A stretch of 64,000 nucleotides of DNA from Parvibaculum sp. (GCA_031291615.1 JARLIS010000019.1:24768-88767); one strand, 5' to 3'; counted from the stretch's first letter, positions 30,828 through 40,019 are shown. Program-made: numbers and translations. Notes: generated by a model from the letters alone, not told the origin.

Positions 30828-32159
30828 TCAGGGCTGCGGCGTCTCCTGGCTCACTTCAGCCACATAGGTCTTGAACCGGACAAGCGCGCTGCCGTCGAGG
30901 TTCACCTGCACCATGATGTCGGGGCGCGTCGGGTCGACCTGCTTGTTGTCGACGAGAACTTCGTAATAGAGGTGATTGCCGGTCGCGAGGCCGGAAGCGC
31001 CGATATAGGCGATGACGTCGCCGCGCTTCACCTTGGAGCCGCGATGAAGCCCTTTTGCGAAACCGGCCAGATGCGCATAGGCCGTCGCCAGGCGTTCATT
31101 GTGGCCGATCTTCACATAGCGGCCGTAATTGCCGCGCCAGCCCACCGTTTCGACGACGCCGTCTTCGGCCGCATAAACGGGCGTGCCTTTGGGCGCGGCG
31201 AAATCGACGCCTTTGTGGAACTTGCGAACCTTGAGCACGGGGTGAACGCGCCAGCCCCAGGGCGATGTCATGCGCGCGTCGCGCACCGGCGATGCGAGGC
31301 GGAACGGCTTCACGCCGCGTCCATTCACTTCCATGAAGGCGACTGTGCCGTCCTTCGTCTCGTAGCGATAGACGCGGTGTTCCTGCCCGTCGATGGTGAG
31401 AGACGCATAACGCAGCACGTTCTGCGCATTGGCAGCGCGGCCCGCCGACGCGGTTTCATAGACGACGGCAAAGACCGAGCCCTTGGCCGGATGCGTGGGA
31501 ATGCTCGGATCATAAGTGAAGGCGGCGGCGACGTCGTCGGCGATTGTCTGGGGAACGTTCGCCGCCACGAGATCGGTCATCAGCGAGTGCTTGATGGTGC
31601 CCTTGCGCTCGGTGACGACGACCGACCACTTTTTGCTGTCCGGCGTCTGCGCGTAATGCTTGCCGAGCGGGTGGAAGGCGCCGTCATTGCCTGCGACGAT
31701 CGTCAGGTCTTGCGCGCTGCCGGTCATCACGCGCAAGGCGACAAGCTGCGCCGAGGATGCGTCGGCTACGGCGCGCATCGAGAATTCAACGGTATCTCCG
31801 GCCTTCAGCGTCGATGCGTCGAAGAGATCGGCGAGCGACTTGAGCGCCGCGGCGCGCTGATCCTCGGCGACACCCTCACGGGCAAGAAGCTTGTCGAGCG
31901 TGTCCCCGGGCAGAAGCTTCACCGCACGCTTGGCGATGACGGCACTGTGGAGCGAGGCGGAATTCAGAAGCGCGGCGCTCACGTCGCCGTCCTTGTCGTC
32001 GGCCAGAAGATTGGCGGACGGAATGCTCAGCGTACCGAGCGTATTGGCGTTGGATTGCGTGCTGATGAAAACCAGGGAGGAGCAGAGTGCGGCACCGATA
32101 AGCGGCGAAAGATTCCGTTTGGACGACAGAGTCCGCTTTTGTGCGTATCGCAGCATCAT
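30828..32159 (-). CDS. LytM/M23-domain protein with a substituted zinc ligand
   Basis: 443 residues. An N-terminal hydrophobic segment (about 19-33) should export it; a LysM/OapA-like region (LLPGDTLDKLLAREG...LKAGDTVEFSM) precedes the M23 domain. Zinc ligands H315 and D319 (KFHKGVDF) and catalytic-site H363 (AYAHL) and H396 are present, but the expected second His of the H-x-H motif is tyrosine: GNHLYYE (Y398). The domain may therefore be inactive on peptidoglycan and act as an amidase activator, like NlpD/EnvC/DipM. It sits between tmk and holB, interrupting that usual adjacency. Confidence 0.88.
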   Translation of the reverse strand: MMLRYAQKRTLSSKRNLSPLIGAALCSSLVFISTQSNANTLGTLSIPSANLLADDKDGDVSAALLNSASLHSAVIAKRAVKLLPGDTLDKLLAREGVAEDQRAAALKSLADLFDASTLKAGDTVEFSMRAVADASSAQLVALRVMTGSAQDLTIVAGNDGAFHPLGKHYAQTPDSKKWSVVVTERKGTIKHSLMTDLVAANVPQTIADDVAAAFTYDPSIPTHPAKGSVFAVVYETASAGRAANAQNVLRYASLTIDGQEHRVYRYETKDGTVAFMEVNGRGVKPFRLASPVRDARMTSPWGWRVHPVLKVRKFHKGVDFAAPKGTPVYAAEDGVVETVGWRGNYGRYVKIGHNERLATAYAHLAGFAKGLHRGSKVKRGDVIAYIGASGLATGNHLYYEVLVDNKQVDPTRPDIMVQVNLDGSALVRFKTYVAEVSQETPQP

Positions 32160-32279
32160 GCCCGCGCTCTCCGGATTTTCGGCGCTCCCCCCGAATTGCG
32201 GAGCGCGGCTGGAGTGCTTCTATAGTCGAAGCCCCGGCGGCGGGTCAAACGCGAATTTACCTTGATTTGTCAGCAATCG

Positions 32280-32906
32280 TCAGAGAGAGACGCGTTCTGT
32301 CACGACTTTCCATATATGTCGTGAAACGTCCTCGACGCTGTGTGTTGCATCGATGACAACACAGCGTGACGGATGTGCAACGGCGATGTCCAGAAAGGCA
32401 TTCCGTAATGCAATGTGGAATTCAACTCCCATTCGCTCATAGCGATCGTCGCCGCCGCGCTGATGCGCGCGAGAGAGACCGACCTCGACGGGTAAATCGA
32501 GAATAAGCGTCAGCACGGGCATATCTTCGTCGATGACCATCGACGCGAGCGCGTCTATCTCGCCGCGCTCCACGCCTTGCCCGACGCCCTGATAGGCATA
32601 GGTCGAATCGACAAACCGATCTGAAATCACCCAGGCGCCGCGCTCGAGCGCGGGCCGGATCGTCCGGGCAAGGTGATCTTCGCGCGCGGCGAAGTGCAGC
32701 AAGGTCTCTGCCCGAGGCGTCCATCGTCCCGTATCGCCGTTGACGAGCAGCGCGCGAATGGCCTCCGCCCCCGGCGCGCCGCCCGGCTCGCGCGTCACTG
32801 TGACCTTGTGTCCGAGGTCGGTGAGCCGCGAGGCGAGCGCGCGGACCTGCGTCGATTTGCCGGCGCCCTCGCCGCCCTCAAGCGTGATGAAGCGGGGCGC
32901 CGTCAC
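32280..32906 (-). CDS. tmk: Thymidylate kinase
   Basis: 208 residues from a GTG start three bases after the carboxypeptidase stop, preceded by gagag. P-loop LEGGEGAGKST, DR-x motif DRFVDSTYAYQGVGQG and the LID-like region RAHQRGGDDRYERMG identify it. It phosphorylates dTMP to dTDP. Confidence 0.95.
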   Translation of the reverse strand: MTAPRFITLEGGEGAGKSTQVRALASRLTDLGHKVTVTREPGGAPGAEAIRALLVNGDTGRWTPRAETLLHFAAREDHLARTIRPALERGAWVISDRFVDSTYAYQGVGQGVERGEIDALASMVIDEDMPVLTLILDLPVEVGLSRAHQRGGDDRYERMGVEFHIALRNAFLDIAVAHPSRCVVIDATHSVEDVSRHIWKVVTERVSL

Positions 32907-32909
32907 CTC

Positions 32910-34064
32910 TCAGCCGCCGAAAATCATGTGATGGATCGCGGCGAAGGCGCGGCCGAATATGCCGAGGCGGTCGACATTGCCGCCGGCGACCAGCGGCACT
33001 TCCTGCACCGGCTTGTCGGGAATCTCGATCTTCAGCGTGCCGATGCGCTGGCCCGCTGCCACGGGCGCAACGACGGGTGCGGAATAGCTCACCGACACTT
33101 TCATCTCTTTGCGCTGATCGGGCGTCATGATGATGTCGATGTCGCTCGTTGCGACCAGCGGCACCTGCGAATAGACGCCCTGATAGACCGGCGCATTGTC
33201 GACGGCCGCTCCGGCGGCAAAAAGCTTATAGCTCTTGAACGAGCGGAAGCCCCAGTCGAGCACGCGCACGGCTTCTTCCGCCCGCGCCTTTTCGGTCGGC
33301 ATGCCGTTCAAAACGAGGATCAGGCGTTCGTCGCCGCGCTTGGCAGAAACGACAAGTCCGTAGCCGGACGCTTCCGTATGACCGGTCTTGAGGCCGTCCA
33401 CCGAGGGATCGAGGAACAGCGCCGGATTGCGGTTGTGCTGCGTGATGCCGTTCCAGGTGAACTCCTTCTCGCTGAAGAAGTGATAATATTCCGGGAAGTC
33501 ATAAATGATGTGCCGGGCGAGACGCGCAAGATCGTGCGCCGTCATCATCTGGTTCGGATCGGGCCAGCCCGTCGCATTGGCGAAGGTCGAATTGGCAAGC
33601 CCGAGCTCCTTGCCGCGCTTCGTCATGGCGATGGCGAATTCGGGCTCAGAGCCCTTGAGCGCTTCGGCGACGGCGATGCAGGCATCGTTGCCGGATTGCA
33701 CGATGATGCCCTGAATGAGCGTCTCCACCGGAATGCGCGAACCGACCTGCGCGAACATGGTCGATGATCCCGACGTCGTACCGCCCGCGCGCCATGCATG
33801 CTCGCTGATCGGGAATTCATCCGTCAGTTTGACGGTGCCCGCCTTCAACGCGTCGAACAGGAGCGACAGCGTCATCAGCTTGCTCATGCTCGCCGGATGC
33901 ATCTGGACATCGCCGTCCTTTTCCCACAGCACCGCCCCGGTCGGGCCGTCGATCAACACGCCGTATTGCGCCGTCGTGTCGAAGGCAAAGGCCGGGCGCA
34001 CGAACAGCCCCGCCAGCCCAAGCGACATGGCAATCAGGAACAGGAATGGCTTCGCTCTCGTCAT
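32910..34064 (-). CDS. D-alanyl-D-alanine carboxypeptidase (PBP5/6-like)
   Basis: 384 residues. Signal peptide to about A27 (FVRPAFA). Penicillin-binding motifs are S59-x-x-K62 (SMSK), S124-G-N and K226-T-G. A C-terminal PBP5-type beta domain and an amphipathic end (GIFGRAFAAIHHMIF) fit membrane-surface anchoring. It trims the terminal D-Ala from peptidoglycan stem peptides in the periplasm. It lies 16 bases after rlpA, consistent with a cell-wall operon. Confidence 0.94.
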   Translation of the reverse strand: MTRAKPFLFLIAMSLGLAGLFVRPAFAFDTTAQYGVLIDGPTGAVLWEKDGDVQMHPASMSKLMTLSLLFDALKAGTVKLTDEFPISEHAWRAGGTTSGSSTMFAQVGSRIPVETLIQGIIVQSGNDACIAVAEALKGSEPEFAIAMTKRGKELGLANSTFANATGWPDPNQMMTAHDLARLARHIIYDFPEYYHFFSEKEFTWNGITQHNRNPALFLDPSVDGLKTGHTEASGYGLVVSAKRGDERLILVLNGMPTEKARAEEAVRVLDWGFRSFKSYKLFAAGAAVDNAPVYQGVYSQVPLVATSDIDIIMTPDQRKEMKVSVSYSAPVVAPVAAGQRIGTLKIEIPDKPVQEVPLVAGGNVDRLGIFGRAFAAIHHMIFGG

Positions 34065-34080
34065 TACGGGTATTTCCTTT

Positions 34081-35112
34081 TCAGTCGACTACGATCCGCG
34101 CCCCCGCATGCCCCTTGGCAAGCACGGTCTTCAATGACGCATCGGCGGTAGACACATCAGGCATCGGCCCGACCCGCACGCGATAATATTGCGAGCCGTC
34201 GACGATCGTGGGCGAAACCTGGACGTTCTGAACGCCCTGCGCGAGAAGCTGCTGGTGAACGGCTTCCGCATTGGTGAAATTCTTGAACGATCCGGCTTGA
34301 ACATAGATGTTCGTGCCGGCCGGAACCGGAACATGCTGCACGCTGACGGTCTGCGGCACGGCGTCCGCCGGCGTTGCGTCGGCGTCGGGTTGTGCGCGCG
34401 GTGCGGCCTGCGCGGTCATCGGCGCGGATGGCATCGAGGATACGGGCGCGCTCTTCACGCCGGGCGGCGGCGGCAGCGCACCGCTGGAAACGACCGAGGA
34501 AAGCGGCGCGGCGGTCGCGGCGCGCTTCTCGCTCTCGTCCACGACGGGTTTCGGCGCGATGAAAGTTTCCTGGCCGGCCACCTGCGTGCTCATCGAGCCC
34601 GGAATGCCCGGCAACGGCGCGCGGCCCACATACTGCACGCGAACGCGGGCCGTGCCCTTGCGGTCATAGCCCAGAAGCTCCGCCGCCTTGCGAGAGAGGT
34701 CGATTTCGCGTCCGTTGACGAAAGGCCCGCGATCATTGACGCGCACGACGAGCGAGCGGCCATTCTCCAGATTGGTGACGCGCACCAGAACGGGCATGGG
34801 CAGCGTCGGATGCGCCGCCGTCAGCTCTTCCTGGTCGAAATATTCGCCATTGGCCGTGCGCTTGCCGTGGAACTGCGGCCCATACCAGGAGGCGATGCCG
34901 GTCTGGTCGTAATTCTCATCTTCCTTGGGGTAATACCAGACGCCGGCGACCTGATAGGGCTTGCCGATCTTGTAAGCCCCGCCCTGGCCATCGGGCAGGC
35001 GGCCTGAATCCTTCGGCGTGGTTTCGCAGGCGGCCAGGAAAAGCGGCAGCAGAAGCGCAAATGACCACGCAAGCGCCGCGCGAGGCATGGTGACGGATCT
35101 AAGATCGCTCAT
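34081..35112 (-). CDS. rlpA: Septal-ring lytic transglycosylase-type lipoprotein RlpA
   Basis: 343 residues from ATG 35112 (ATG 35088 is an alternative giving a tighter signal peptide). The lipobox is LFLAAC. The double-psi beta-barrel contains GIASWYGPQFHGKRTANGEYFD and VRVNDRGPFVNGREIDLS; a Pro/Ala-rich linker leads to a C-terminal SPOR domain (IYVQAGSFKN...YYRVRVGPM) that binds denuded septal glycan. The open frame runs on to 36321 but that extension is antisense to the PrpD gene and is not real. Confidence 0.93.
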   Translation of the reverse strand: MSDLRSVTMPRAALAWSFALLLPLFLAACETTPKDSGRLPDGQGGAYKIGKPYQVAGVWYYPKEDENYDQTGIASWYGPQFHGKRTANGEYFDQEELTAAHPTLPMPVLVRVTNLENGRSLVVRVNDRGPFVNGREIDLSRKAAELLGYDRKGTARVRVQYVGRAPLPGIPGSMSTQVAGQETFIAPKPVVDESEKRAATAAPLSSVVSSGALPPPPGVKSAPVSSMPSAPMTAQAAPRAQPDADATPADAVPQTVSVQHVPVPAGTNIYVQAGSFKNFTNAEAVHQQLLAQGVQNVQVSPTIVDGSQYYRVRVGPMPDVSTADASLKTVLAKGHAGARIVVD

Positions 35113-35325
35113 TCGGGTGTCCCCTGTTCCGCACGGAGAAGCCGGACTCGCGTTCGGCGGCCACCCTGCCGGCGGGCGACTCACGCGCGGAAACCTGTTC
35201 AAAACGCTTATAGTCAGCCCCAACTTGGGCGGCAAGCACGCACCCCCGTGCGTGCCGCTTCCAGCCTTTCCTTTATGCCTCGGGCGCGTTAACGATTGAC
35301 GACCGACGGAAGCAGGACCGGACCC

Positions 35326-36681
35326 ATGAACGCGCGCGAGACTGTTAATGCCCAAGGATCGGCGGACCCCTCCGCAGGCACCCTGACCGAAAGACTGGTG
35401 CGCCTCATCCGGGCAAAACCCGTGAGCCGCCCCGATCTCGACGCCGCCGCCCTCTTCACGCTCGACGCTATCGCGAACATTCTGGCGGGACGGAATTCGG
35501 CCCCCGGTCAGGTGCTGCTCGATTGGTGGAACGCCAGAACCGCATCCAATATGGCGCCCGATCCCGAACGTCTGGCCTTTCTGATGGGCGGCCTCTGCCA
35601 CATCCTCGAAACCGACGATCTCCACAGGGAATCCGTCGTCCATCCGGGTTGCGTCGTCGTTCCCGCCGCCTGGGCGCTGGCGGCAAACCGCGGCGCGTCC
35701 GGCCAGGCGCTGCTGGAGTCCGTTCTGCATGGCTTTGAAGCGACGACCCGGGTCGGCATGGCCGTGGGTCCGGCGCATTACCGCATCTGGCACAACACGG
35801 CAACCTGCGGCCCCTATGGCTCCGCCATGGCCGGCGCCGCCCTTCTCGGCCTCACCGATACCGAGGCGGTCCACGCGCTCGGCAATGCGGGCAGCCAGTC
35901 GGCGGGCCTCTGGCAATTCCTCGAAACCGGGGCCATGACGAAACATCTCCATGCCGGCCATGCCGCCGAAGCGGGCCTCAAGGCGGCCGAGCTTGCCGCC
36001 TTCGGCTTCACCGGCCCGCCCCGGATATTGGAGGGCGAAAAGGGCTTCTTCCGCGCCGCCTGCCCCGACGCGGATCCGGACGCGGTGCTGCGCGCGCCGG
36101 AGCAGCCCTGGCAGCTTGTCCGCACCTCGATCAAGCCATGGCCCTCCTGCCGTCATACCCATCCGGCGATCGACGCCGCCGAGGAGCTGCGCACCCGGCT
36201 CGGCGCACCCGCCGAAAGCGCGATCCGCGAGATCGAGGTCGGCACCTATCAGGCGGCGCTCGACGTCTGCGACCGGCCCGTCGCCACCAGCGACTACGAA
36301 GCCAAGTTTTCGCTCCAGCATGCGACGGCAGCGGCGATGCTCTATCCGCTGGTCGACTTCGCCGCCTTCGGGGACGAGGCCCGCGCCCGCTGCGCCGCGC
36401 TCGCGCTCCGCGTCCGCATCGCCGCCGAAGAGCCCTATCGCTCGGCCTATCCGAAATCATGGGGTGCGCGCGTGCGCGTAACGCTCAACGACGGAACGGT
36501 GCTTGAGGCCACGCGCACAAATGCAAAGGGCGACCCTGAGGCCGCCCTGTCGCATGATGAAATGGTCGCCAAGGCGCGCATGTTGCTTGCGCATGGCAAG
36601 GTTCGGGAACCGGACCGGATCATCGACGGCGTGCTCGGCCTTGCGGCAGATGGAACGCTGCCGGACCTGTCGCTCGTCTAG
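35326..36681 (+). CDS. MmgE/PrpD-family protein
   Basis: 451 residues from ATG 35326, divergent from rlpA. The helical N-terminal region carries LFTLDAIANILAGR and HVLE-like CHILETDDLHRES-VVHPG, then AILGL-type FGFTGPP and the C-terminal domain KPWPSCRHTHPAIDAA. Family members include 2-methylcitrate dehydratase, aconitate decarboxylase and uncharacterised enzymes; the substrate here is unknown. No other methylcitrate-cycle gene is nearby. Confidence 0.85.
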   Translation: MNARETVNAQGSADPSAGTLTERLVRLIRAKPVSRPDLDAAALFTLDAIANILAGRNSAPGQVLLDWWNARTASNMAPDPERLAFLMGGLCHILETDDLHRESVVHPGCVVVPAAWALAANRGASGQALLESVLHGFEATTRVGMAVGPAHYRIWHNTATCGPYGSAMAGAALLGLTDTEAVHALGNAGSQSAGLWQFLETGAMTKHLHAGHAAEAGLKAAELAAFGFTGPPRILEGEKGFFRAACPDADPDAVLRAPEQPWQLVRTSIKPWPSCRHTHPAIDAAEELRTRLGAPAESAIREIEVGTYQAALDVCDRPVATSDYEAKFSLQHATAAAMLYPLVDFAAFGDEARARCAALALRVRIAAEEPYRSAYPKSWGARVRVTLNDGTVLEATRTNAKGDPEAALSHDEMVAKARMLLAHGKVREPDRIIDGVLGLAADGTLPDLSLV

Positions 36682-36690
36682 AATTGCGCC

Positions 36691-37059
36691 TCAGTGATGC
36701 GCCGCTTTTTCGACCAGCGGTCTGATGATGTCGAGATAAGCCTGCCCGCCGAAACCGACAATGAACGGCACCCAGATGCGCATCGCCCAGCCGCGCCAGA
36801 TAAGCGAACGCTTCTTTTTCTGAGGCGCCTCTGCGGCCTGCGTCGCCGGAGCGTGGCTCGCCGGTGCGGGTGCCGCCTCTGCTGCCGGCGCGGCGTGGCT
36901 TGCGGCCGGCGCCTCGCCGGATGAGGCCGGAGCAGGCATATGCGATACAGGCTCCGCGCCGGCAAAGGCCAGAGCTTCGCGGCGTTCCTGCCGGAACAGA
37001 TGCACCATGTATCCGCAGAGAACCGCGAGCAAACCCAGCGGAATCCACGTCGACGTCAT
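36691..37059 (-). CDS. Small Ala/Pro-rich membrane protein
   Basis: 122 residues from ATG 37059 (upstream GTG/TTG codons near 37072 are alternatives and closer to ggggg). A membrane helix (WIPLGLLAVLCGYMVHLF) is followed by a low-complexity Ala/Pro/Ser linker (about 40-75), a basic stretch QKKKRSLIWRG, and a second hydrophobic piece. Not recognised. It converges on the PrpD gene with a nine-base gap. Confidence 0.6.
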   Translation of the reverse strand: MTSTWIPLGLLAVLCGYMVHLFRQERREALAFAGAEPVSHMPAPASSGEAPAASHAAPAAEAAPAPASHAPATQAAEAPQKKKRSLIWRGWAMRIWVPFIVGFGGQAYLDIIRPLVEKAAHH

Positions 37060-37323
37060 ATCGATAGGCAACACAACAACCCCCCTGCCACTAACCCCCG
37101 CGGCTTGGTGACCGCTTTTGTGCCATTCTGGCAAGCCTTGGCCCGGCTGGCAAAAGGGAATTGCAGTCCGGGCCTCTCCGCCGCGCCGGAACGGCTTGCT
37201 ACCCTACCCCCACAGGTCTAGAAAGCGGGCCCACACAGGGGTTTACGCCCCTCGGCAAGCCGGCGGCCGGATTTTGGCGCTTTGCCGCCGGAATTTGCGC
37301 AATCCGGCCGTATCACTCCGAGG

Positions 37324-38787
37324 ATGACCAGCCTCATGCCAGATGCCGCGCGTTCCCGGCAATTCCTCGTTCCCCTGATTGTCGCCTGCGCGCTCTTCAT
37401 GGAGAACTTGGATTCGACGGTCGTTTCGACCTCCCTGCCCGCCATCGCGCGCTCTTTCGGCGAAAATCCGCTTCGCCTCAACCTCGCCATCACCTCCTAT
37501 CTTCTGGCGCTTGGCATCTTCATCCCGCTGTCCGGCTGGGCGGCCGACCGCTTCGGCGCCCGCACGGTCTTCGGTTCGGCGATCATCGTCTTCACCCTGG
37601 GCTCGATCGCCTGTTCGACGGTGAACAATCTCCCCGAATTCGTTCTTGCCCGCATTCTCCAGGGCGCGGGCGGCGCCATGATGGTGCCGGTCGGACGCCT
37701 CGTCATCCTGCGCACCATCCCCAAGCACGATCTGGTCAACGCGATGGCCTGGCTCACCGTGCCCGCGCTCTTGGGCCCCATGCTCGGACCACCCGTCGGC
37801 GGTTTCATCTCGACCTATGGAAGCTGGCGCTGGATCTTCCTGATCAACATTCCAATCGGCTTGCTCGGCCTCGCGCTCGCCTTCACCTTCATCGAAAACA
37901 TCAAGGAAGAGCGCAAGGAACGCTTCGACAGCCTCGGCTTCGCCATCGTCAGCATCGGCCTTGCCGCCACCATGTTCGGCTTCGAGAATGTCGGTCGCGG
38001 CATTCTTCCCAACGTGGCGGTCGCCGCGCTTCTCGGCGGTGGTATTCTTTTCCTTCTGCTTTACTATCGCCACACCAGGGTAACCGCCGCGCCGATCATC
38101 GACATCAAGCTGCTGCGCGTGCCGACATTCCGCGCAAGCGTGCTCGGCGGCTTCATCTTCCGCATGGGCATTGGCGCGCTGCCTTTCCTCACGCCGATGA
38201 TGCTGCAATTGGGCTTCGGCCTCACGCCCTTCGCCTCCGGCATGATCACCTTCGCCGGCGCCGCGGGCGCCATCACCATGAAGTTCACCGCCGGGCCGAT
38301 CATCCGCCGCTTCGGCTACCGCAAGGTGCTGCTGTTCAACACCGGCATCTGCGCGCTCTTCATGGCCTGCTACGGCCTCTTCACGCCGACGACGCCGCAC
38401 CTCGTCATCATACTGACCCTGCTCGTGGGAGGATTCTTCCGCTCGCTGCAATTCACCAGCATCAACACGCTGGCCTATTCCGACATCGACCTGCCGGTCA
38501 TGAGCCGCGCGACCACGCTTTCGAGCGTCGCGCAGCAATTGTCATTGAGCTTCGGCGTCGGCGTCGGCGCGCTGGTGCTGCACCTGACGCTGGTGATGCA
38601 CGACCGGGAACACCTGACGGCGGCGGACTTCGGTCCGGCCTATTACGCCATCGCCGTGCTCGGCCTGATGTCGCTTTTCTATTTCGTGCCGCTGAAAGCC
38701 AACGCGGGCGACGAGGTCAGCGGCCGCATCCGCCCCCTCGACGCCATCAACAAAGGGGCCGTCGAAGTGCCGCAAGTGGCCGACTGA
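37324..38787 (+). CDS. MFS transporter, DHA2 (EmrB/QacA-like) family
   Basis: 487 residues, about 14 predicted membrane helices. Family motifs are LDSTVVSTSLPAIA in TM1 (motif D1-like) and GWAADRFGARTVF after TM2 (motif A), with ARILQGAGGAMMVPVGR. Likely a proton-driven exporter of hydrophobic drugs. Starts at 37324 or 37336 are both possible; the only purine box (gagg) abuts the first. The 264-base stretch upstream contains no gene that I can see. Confidence 0.9.
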   Translation: MTSLMPDAARSRQFLVPLIVACALFMENLDSTVVSTSLPAIARSFGENPLRLNLAITSYLLALGIFIPLSGWAADRFGARTVFGSAIIVFTLGSIACSTVNNLPEFVLARILQGAGGAMMVPVGRLVILRTIPKHDLVNAMAWLTVPALLGPMLGPPVGGFISTYGSWRWIFLINIPIGLLGLALAFTFIENIKEERKERFDSLGFAIVSIGLAATMFGFENVGRGILPNVAVAALLGGGILFLLLYYRHTRVTAAPIIDIKLLRVPTFRASVLGGFIFRMGIGALPFLTPMMLQLGFGLTPFASGMITFAGAAGAITMKFTAGPIIRRFGYRKVLLFNTGICALFMACYGLFTPTTPHLVIILTLLVGGFFRSLQFTSINTLAYSDIDLPVMSRATTLSSVAQQLSLSFGVGVGALVLHLTLVMHDREHLTAADFGPAYYAIAVLGLMSLFYFVPLKANAGDEVSGRIRPLDAINKGAVEVPQVAD

Positions 38788-38838
38788 GCGCGCTTCCCCG
38801 TTGTGCAAATCGCACCGAGGCGTTACCCAGAGAGCAAC

Positions 38839-38928
38839 GGAAGGGTGGCCGAGTGGTTTAAGGCACCGGTCTTGAAAACCGGCGTACCCGCGAGGGTACC
38901 GTGGGTTCGAATCCCACCCCTTCCGCCA
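38839..38928 (+). tRNA. tRNA-Ser (anticodon TGA), CCA encoded
   Basis: A 90-base class II tRNA: acceptor GGAAGGG pairs with CCCTTCC, discriminator G and genomic CCA at 38926-38928. The anticodon loop CTTGAAA gives TGA, the variable arm is long (GTACCC/GGGTAC), and the T-loop is GTTCGAATC. It reads UCA/UCG-type serine codons. Its 3' end is repeated at 40005-40019. Confidence 0.97.
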
Positions 38929-38936
38929 GCCTTTGG
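38922..38936 (+). repeat. attL-like 15-bp direct repeat at the tRNA-Ser 3' end
   Basis: TCCGCCAGCCTTTGG, covering the last seven tRNA bases (with CCA) and eight bases beyond; identical to 40005-40019. Confidence 0.7.
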
Positions 38937-39039
38937 ATCGTTGAGAAAGCCAACCTAACTTGGTTGGTTCATAAGACGTTCCTTATCTCATAGTGCCGGC
39001 GTTGTAGTCACGGATGCTTCGTTGGTTTAATTTTAAACT

Positions 39040-39939
39040 ATGAGCTACAGCGTTTTCATTCATCGATCAGATTCGATTTACGACGACAGCCCAGCCGAAC
39101 GATATCAGTTTCCCAAGCAATATTTGGCTCGGGCTGAACTGAGCATAGGCGATTGGATTGTCTACCTTGAGCCATCGAAGGTAGCTGGCACACGTGGCTA
39201 CTTTGGGATCGCAAAAGTTCAGCAAATTATTCCCGATCCGAACGCTCCAGGAATGTTTCTGGCGCTAATCGAGCCGGGTTCCTACCTGGATTTTTCGCAA
39301 GCCGTACCTTTCAACGATGCGCACGGGCCGATCGAGCGCGGCCTACTGAATCAGATGGGGAGGCTCTCCGGGCGAGCGCAAGCTGCCGTGCGTCCCCTGT
39401 CTAATGAAGACTTTATGCGGATTGTCGAGTGCGGTCTTGCTGATGAGGAGTCGTTACTGCCGCGAACGGATACGCCGCAGCCGATTGCGGGTTTCGAAGA
39501 ACCCCAAGCTCCCTTTATCTTCGAGCAGCCAAGGGATCGCGTCCAGCAATTGACGTCTCGTGCCTTTCGCGACCGCACTTTCCGCAAAATTGTCCTTCGT
39601 GCCTACGACGAACGCTGTGCGATTACCGGGCTGAAGCTTATTAACGGAGGTGGGAGAGCGGAGGTTGATGCTGCTCACATAAGGGCGGTTGAACACAATG
39701 GCCCTGACGTAGTGCAGAATGGCATTGCTTTGTCGGGTACAGCGCACTGGATGTTCGATCGAGGCCTTATAAGTCTGTCAGATGACCTCCAAATTCTCGT
39801 ATCTCGGCAGGTCAACGATATGGACAGTATATATGCCTTCATCAATAAAAGTCGGTGTGCAACTCCACCGATCCGCCTCAGAGATCGACCGCATCCCCAT
39901 TTTCTGAAATGGCACCGCGAGAATTGCTTCAAGAATTGA
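39040..39939 (+). CDS. HNH endonuclease-domain protein
   Basis: 299 residues. The N-terminal half (about 1-105; SYSVFIHRSDSIYDD, GDWIVYLEPSKVAGTRGYFGIAKV) resembles a PUA/EVE-like or restriction-associated recognition fold, an inference. The C-terminal half is an HNH_2-type nuclease: CAITGLKL, then EVDAAHIRAVEHNGPDVVQNGIALSGTAH-WMFD with the metal-binding His residues. Such proteins are often annotated as putative restriction endonucleases without a known methylase. Codon use differs from neighbours and no ribosome site is evident. It is the only gene between the tRNA-derived repeats. Confidence 0.85.
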   Translation: MSYSVFIHRSDSIYDDSPAERYQFPKQYLARAELSIGDWIVYLEPSKVAGTRGYFGIAKVQQIIPDPNAPGMFLALIEPGSYLDFSQAVPFNDAHGPIERGLLNQMGRLSGRAQAAVRPLSNEDFMRIVECGLADEESLLPRTDTPQPIAGFEEPQAPFIFEQPRDRVQQLTSRAFRDRTFRKIVLRAYDERCAITGLKLINGGGRAEVDAAHIRAVEHNGPDVVQNGIALSGTAHWMFDRGLISLSDDLQILVSRQVNDMDSIYAFINKSRCATPPIRLRDRPHPHFLKWHRENCFKN

Positions 39940-40004
39940 GCGCTTGTCTAACTGGCGGTTTGGGACGACTGTGACCATGCTACTCATTTCTTGTCCAGTT
40001 TGCC

Positions 40005-40019
40005 TCCGCCAGCCTTTGG
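40005..40019 (+). repeat. attR-like 15-bp direct repeat
   Basis: Second, perfect copy of the tRNA-Ser end (38922-38936), 66 bases after the HNH stop codon and 52 bases before the next gene. Confidence 0.7.

Larger units (their letters stand above)
38922..40019 (+). mobile_element. Possible minimal or decayed tRNA-integrated element carrying one HNH gene
   Basis: Two perfect 15-bp copies of the tRNA-Ser 3' end bound this segment, whose base composition is visibly lower in G+C than either side. It contains one gene (39040-39939) and a small hairpin CCAACC/GGTTGG at 38950-38967. There is no integrase, so it is either a relic or mobilised in trans. Boundaries are deduced from the repeats. Confidence 0.55.

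Noticed and set aside
35113..36321. Upstream extension of the rlpA frame (746-codon open frame)
   Set aside because: It is antisense to the well-supported MmgE/PrpD gene; RlpA's signal peptide and lipobox fix its start near 35112.
39040..39939. HNH protein as a group II intron or homing endonuclease
   Set aside because: No intron structure or reverse transcriptase is present, and the gene is not inserted inside another gene.
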